DNA of 63,444 bases from Acidobacteriota bacterium (GTDB lineage: Bacteria > Acidobacteriota > Blastocatellia > RBC074). The position numbers and the translations under genes are program-made. Within the stretch, counting starts at the first letter, position 1, and each line of letters starts with the position of its first letter. Below the pieces are notes generated by a model. The model had not been told where the DNA came from. It did not search any database and saw only the letters and a program-made list of their open reading frames with translations. Positions 59,632 through 63,444 of this stretch are shown piece by piece. Location of the stretch: the NCBI GenBank assembly GCA_016789605.1, contig JAEUQO010000067.1, positions 1 to 63,444 on the forward strand. Reading direction: 5' to 3'.

Positions 59632-62600
59632 CCCCTGAACGCTGGCAACGTGTCGAAGAACTTTTTCAGACCGTCATCGAACAGCCGAATGCCGCCCGCG
59701 AAGCCTATCTGACGCGCGCTTGTGGGGGAGACGAAGAATTACGGCGCGAAGTCCTTTCTTTGTTGGCACACGAAGTCGCCGACACCTTTTTACAAGACCC
59801 GATCAAAACGGCAGCCGCTTCGCTGAGCGCGGAACCGCGCGACGAACTGATTGGTCAGCGCATCGGCGCATATCGCGTCACCAGTTTGCTCGGTCGCGGA
59901 GGCATGGGCGAGGTTTACGCTGCGGTGCGCGCCGACCAGCAATTTGAACAACAGGTCGCCATCAAAATCATACGGCGCGGCATGGATAGCGAATTCATCC
60001 GCGAGCGGTTTTTGCGCGAACGGCAGATTCTGGCGCAATTGGAACATCCGTTCATCGCACGGTTGCTCGACGGCGGAACGACGCCCGACGGTTTGCCCTA
60101 TTTCGTGATGGAATTTGTCGCGGGCGAACCGATCACTTCGTATTGTCAGCAACGCCAACTCGGCGTGCGCGAAAAGCTGCACCTGTTTCGCCAGGTTTGC
60201 GCCGCCGTTCAGCACGCGCACCAGAAACTGGTGGTGCATCGCGATCTGAAACCGGGCAACATTTTGGTCACGTCGGACGGCACACCGAAGCTGTTGGATT
60301 TCGGCATTGCCAAGTTGCTTTCCCCCGAAGCCGGGCAGGCGCGCGACACGCGCACAGACACCGCGTTGCGGTTGATGACGCCCGATTACGCCAGCCCCGA
60401 ACAAGCGCGCGGTTTGCCCGTGACGACCGCGACAGACGTTTATTCGTTGGGCGTCGTGCTGTATGAATTGTTGACCGATTGCCGTCCGCACCAATTCAAA
60501 ACCTTTGCGCCTGCCGAAATCGAACGCGCCATTTGCGAAACGCTGCCGCTCAGTCCCAGCAACGTCGTTCAGCAAACAGGCCGCCAGACGAAACTCGCCC
60601 GGCAACTGCACGGTGATCTGGACAACATTATTTTGATGGCGCTGCGCAAAGAGCCGGAACGCCGCTACACGTCGGTCGAACAGTTGAGCGAAGACGTGCA
60701 GCGTTATTTGACCGGAATGCCAGTCGTTGCGCGCGCCGACACGTTTGCTTATCGCGCCAGCAAATTTGTGGGCCGTCACGCGTGGGCAGTGGCGGCGGCA
60801 GCGCTTGTCCTGCTCAGTTTGTTGGGCGGTATTGTGGCAACCACGCGCGCGGCGCGCATTGCCCAGGCAGAGCGTTTGCGCGCCGAAGCCAATCTGGCCG
60901 AGGCGCGTGCACAAAAAAACGAAGCCGAAGCCCAGCGCACCGAAGCCGAACGACAACGCGCCGAAGCCGAGCGTCAGCGTTCACTGGCCAACGAACAGCG
61001 ACTGGTCGCCGAAGCGCAAGCGGCAGAGGCCACGCGTCAACGTTCGGTCGCCGAAACGGAACGCGCGCGCGCCGACCGTCGCTTTGCCCAGGTGCGACAA
61101 TTGGCCAACAAATTCCTGTTTGATTTTCACGACCAGATTCGCGAATTGCCGGGCGCAACTGCCGCGCGCGCTTCACTGGTCAGCACGGCGCTCGAATATC
61201 TGGACAGCCTGGCGCAAGAATCCGACGGCGATCCCGCTTTGCAATGGGAACTGGCAATGGCTTATGCGCGCATCGGCGACGTGCAAGGCGCGCCCAATCA
61301 GGCGAACCTAGGACAGGCAAAAGCCGCGCTGGAAAGTTACCGCAAGGCGTTGCACATCGAACAAACGTTGATCGCGCGTGCGCCAAATGATGAAAACGTG
61401 CGCCGCACGTTGGCCACCACATATTACAAATCCGGCAGCTTGCGGCTGCGTTTGGGAGAGCCATTGGCGGCGCGCAGCGAAATCCAGCAAGGTCTCGCGT
61501 TGATTGAAACGCCCGGCAACAGGGCCAGCACGGACCCGGAACTGTATCGGCTGAAATCCCAGGGCCACGCCTTGCTCGGAGACGTGGCTGATTTGCTGGA
61601 TGCGGACGCTGAAATGCTGCGCCACTTTCGCCAAAATCTGGCCAGCGCTGAGCGCTGGGCCGCGCTGCAACCCAACATACGCGCGCGCCAGGCCGTCGCC
61701 AACGGGCATTATCGGCTGGGACGCGCACAGCTCGGCGGCGGTGATTTAGAGGCCGCGCTCGCTTCGTTTGGCGTATCGGTCAGCCAATACGAAACGCTGT
61801 TACGGGAAACTCCCACCGACGTTTCTATGCGTCGCAGTCTGGGTGTGATTTATGCCCAATGGGCAAATGTGTTGGGAATGCCGACGGAATTGAATGTCGG
61901 GCGTCCGGTCGAAGCCGTGGCGCATTTTCGCAAGGCGCTGGCGATTTATCAGGAACTGGCTGCTGCTGACGCCAAAAACGCGCTGGCGCGGGCAGACATT
62001 GCCTGGGTCAGGCGCGAACTGGGGATTTGTCTGCGCGAGGTTAACCCGACAGAGTCCGTTGCGATGCTCAAAGACGCGCTTGCCGCCAGCAGCGGAGGTA
62101 TGGGACGCGGACCCAATGGCCTGGGCGCGGATTTGTATCTGGAACTGGCCAAGTCACAGTTGCGCGCTGGCGCGACACAGGATGCGCTGCAAAATGCGCG
62201 CAAGGCAGAACAATCGTTACAAGGCGCTTCTGCGCTAGACATGGCCAAAGTCGGCATCTACCTGCATTACTTTCACATCAGCCTGGGAAATTTGTTGTTA
62301 TCGCTGGGGGACGCAAGCGGCGCGTTGACGCACTTACAAATGGCGTTGCCGCTGGCGCAGGCGGCGCTGGCCGAAAAGCCCGCGAACTTGGCGTTGCAAC
62401 GCGATCTGGCGGATTGTTACGAAGGATTGGGAAGCTATTACGTTGGTTCGGCCAGCGCGGCGCAACTGACCTCTGCGCAGCAAGCCGAGCATTGGCGACA
62501 GGCGCGTCACTGGTATCAGAAAAGCCAGCGCGTTTGGCAAACCTGGACCGGCGCAAAAAGCGTGTTTACGCAACGGCGAACCGCGCTGGTCGCACAAGCG

Positions 62601-62654
62601 CTCGCTCGTTGCGATCAGGCATTGGCGACATTGACGTCCGCCCGTCGCGGTTAG
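59628..62654 (+). CDS. Membrane Ser/Thr protein kinase with TPR sensor region
   Basis: The 1008-residue protein carries an acidobacterial N-terminal region (MTPERWQRVEELFQTVIEQP), a Hanks-type kinase domain (G-loop GRGGMGEVY at 89-97, Lys113, HRD at 204-206, DFG at 224-226, YASPEQARG), a transmembrane helix (about 385-405), a repeated Glu/Ala/Arg coiled coil (EAERQRAEAERQR pattern, about 410-475) and a long helical TPR-like C-terminus (LGEPLAARSEIQQGLALIE, LKDALAASSGG and others). The extracytoplasmic part probably senses a ligand or protein and the kinase phosphorylates cytosolic targets, the coupled sigma factor being the obvious candidate; this is inference. Confidence 0.92.
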   Translation: MTPERWQRVEELFQTVIEQPNAAREAYLTRACGGDEELRREVLSLLAHEVADTFLQDPIKTAAASLSAEPRDELIGQRIGAYRVTSLLGRGGMGEVYAAVRADQQFEQQVAIKIIRRGMDSEFIRERFLRERQILAQLEHPFIARLLDGGTTPDGLPYFVMEFVAGEPITSYCQQRQLGVREKLHLFRQVCAAVQHAHQKLVVHRDLKPGNILVTSDGTPKLLDFGIAKLLSPEAGQARDTRTDTALRLMTPDYASPEQARGLPVTTATDVYSLGVVLYELLTDCRPHQFKTFAPAEIERAICETLPLSPSNVVQQTGRQTKLARQLHGDLDNIILMALRKEPERRYTSVEQLSEDVQRYLTGMPVVARADTFAYRASKFVGRHAWAVAAAALVLLSLLGGIVATTRAARIAQAERLRAEANLAEARAQKNEAEAQRTEAERQRAEAERQRSLANEQRLVAEAQAAEATRQRSVAETERARADRRFAQVRQLANKFLFDFHDQIRELPGATAARASLVSTALEYLDSLAQESDGDPALQWELAMAYARIGDVQGAPNQANLGQAKAALESYRKALHIEQTLIARAPNDENVRRTLATTYYKSGSLRLRLGEPLAARSEIQQGLALIETPGNRASTDPELYRLKSQGHALLGDVADLLDADAEMLRHFRQNLASAERWAALQPNIRARQAVANGHYRLGRAQLGGGDLEAALASFGVSVSQYETLLRETPTDVSMRRSLGVIYAQWANVLGMPTELNVGRPVEAVAHFRKALAIYQELAAADAKNALARADIAWVRRELGICLREVNPTESVAMLKDALAASSGGMGRGPNGLGADLYLELAKSQLRAGATQDALQNARKAEQSLQGASALDMAKVGIYLHYFHISLGNLLLSLGDASGALTHLQMALPLAQAALAEKPANLALQRDLADCYEGLGSYYVGSASAAQLTSAQQAEHWRQARHWYQKSQRVWQTWTGAKSVFTQRRTALVAQALARCDQALATLTSARRG

Positions 62655-62680
62655 TGTGCGATGCGAATGCTTGCAAAAAT

Positions 62681-62709
62681 AAAAGGCGCTTCAAACGAAG
62701 CGCCTTTTT
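62681..62709. terminator. Bidirectional terminator between kinase and bacilliredoxin genes
   Basis: A 12-bp stem AAAAGGCGCTTC (62681-62692 with 62697-62708), a 4-nt loop and T-runs on both sides. It serves the convergent kinase and bacilliredoxin genes. Confidence 0.9.
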
Positions 62710-62737
62710 GTTTTCAGTTCTGCTGATGCCCAATGGC

Positions 62738-63196
62738 TTAATCGCCGTGGCTGGCCTGAGCAGCTTGCGTCGTCGCCGGTGTGCAGAACCGGTCAAAGGC
62801 CTGGGCCAATTCGGCGGCAATTTCCTGGGCGTTGCGGCCTTCGATCTGGTAACGCTCCATCAGGTAAACCAGCTTGCCGTTTTGCAGCAGCGCAATGGAC
62901 GGCGAAGACGGCGGATAGCCTTTGAAATAGCTACGCGCACGTTCGGTGGCTTCGATGTCTGCGCCCGCAAAAACGGTAATGGCGCGATTGGGACGAGTGG
63001 CGTGTTGCAACGCCAGGCCGATGCCGGGACGGGCTTTGCCTGCCGCGCAACCGCAAACGGAATTGACCACCACCATCAAGGTGCCGGGCGTTTGTTGAAC
63101 GGCGGCATCCACTGCGTCAGCGGTGCGCGTTTCTTCAACTCCCAATCTGGTCAGGTCTTCTCGCATGGGTTTAATCAAAAGTTCAGAGTAAGGCAT
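62738..63196 (-). CDS. BrxA/BrxB-family bacilliredoxin
   Basis: The 152-residue thioredoxin-fold protein has the CGC active-site motif (Cys48-Gly-Cys50) in VNSVCGCAAGKARPG and the family blocks MPYSELLIKPMREDL, YPPSSPSIALL and YQIEGRNAQEIAAEL. Bacilliredoxins remove bacillithiol from mixed disulfides after oxidative stress. Whether this organism makes bacillithiol cannot be judged here, as no bsh genes are in the window. GGAGG about 8 nt upstream of the ATG. Confidence 0.93.
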   Translation of the reverse strand: MPYSELLIKPMREDLTRLGVEETRTADAVDAAVQQTPGTLMVVVNSVCGCAAGKARPGIGLALQHATRPNRAITVFAGADIEATERARSYFKGYPPSSPSIALLQNGKLVYLMERYQIEGRNAQEIAAELAQAFDRFCTPATTQAAQASHGD

Positions 63197-63338
63197 TGTG
63201 TTTCCTCCATCAAAGTGAAAAGCCAGATCGGTTCGGGACGAAATCTGGACAACAAGAGGCCAGATGATACGCAGAAGCGATGGCGTTCCACAAGTAGGCG
63301 CAGCCTAGATCGTTTTTCAATTCGCTTTACGGATTGGC

Positions 63339-63390
63339 CACAGAGCCACGGAGGCTCAGAGAAATACTTAGAAACCTCTGTGGCTCTGTG
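63339..63390. repeat. Imperfect inverted repeat near the window end
   Basis: CACAGAGCCACGGAGG (63339-63354) pairs with CCTCTGTGGCTCTGTG (63375-63390) with one mismatch. The arms resemble dispersed CACAGAG repeats common in bacterial intergenic DNA. The rest of 63197-63444 shows no gene. Confidence 0.5.
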
Positions 63391-63444
63391 CCTCTGTGGC
63401 AAAACCCGTACGCCAAAATGAAATCTGATCTAAATCGTAACAGC

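Overview
The window looks like a chromosomal segment of an Acidobacteriota bacterium, most likely related to Blastocatellia. This is inferred from the gene mix, since no rRNA is present. The pointers are an Oar-type TonB-dependent receptor with an N-terminal carboxypeptidase-regulatory-like domain, a TIGR02999-type ECF sigma factor overlapping a Ser/Thr kinase-TPR receptor, very large secreted proteins built of BACON, putative-Ig and DUF11 repeats, a planctomycete/verrucomicrobial-type heme-binding cytochrome domain next to a PQQ dehydrogenase, and a hopanoid HpnH enzyme. I see no phage, transposase, integrase or CRISPR array.

Layout. 0-12 kb: a nested palindromic element; an AT-richer macro-like/TIR-like gene that resembles an immune effector; an EthA-like Baeyer-Villiger monooxygenase; a two-gene PQQ dehydrogenase/diheme cytochrome operon; an orphan Flp pilin; a DUF4349 lipoprotein; a sulfatase; and an ECF sigma factor with a membrane partner. 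12-25 kb: tRNA-Gly(CCC), gapA, an alpha/beta hydrolase with a DUF2490 outer-membrane protein, a bacterial deoxyhypusine-synthase-like enzyme followed by a divergent MreB-like actin, a secreted PA-IL-like lectin-domain protein, an LD-carboxypeptidase, a CE7 esterase and a TonB-dependent receptor.

25-36 kb: eda, then a co-directional DNA end-processing cluster. It holds a UvrD-like helicase with a broken motif II (AddB-like), an intact UvrD helicase, a stand-alone Fe-S PD-(D/E)XK nuclease and RecJ. Together these look like an AddAB/RecBCD-type machine cut into separate polypeptides and paired with RecJ. This is the most unusual locus in the window. It is followed by a convergent DUF4139 protein and a KdgK-like sugar kinase. 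36-49 kb: a roughly 0.8-kb gene-poor stretch and three secreted proteins (1950, 348 and 1331 aa), probably surface or biofilm components; large parts of them match no domain I know.

49-63 kb: a conserved housekeeping operon on the minus strand (rplU-rpmA-obgE-nadD-rsfS-rlmH, then a dksA-like gene); a plus-strand signalling cassette (ECF sigma, zinc-finger anti-sigma, Crp/Fnr regulator, the last two overlapping by ATGA); an M28 peptidase; hpnH; the sigma/kinase pair, also overlapping by ATGA; and a bacilliredoxin. Intrinsic terminators are easy to see after several of these units.

All calls rest on reading motifs and translations by eye. No database search was run, so family names for the weaker cases are provisional.
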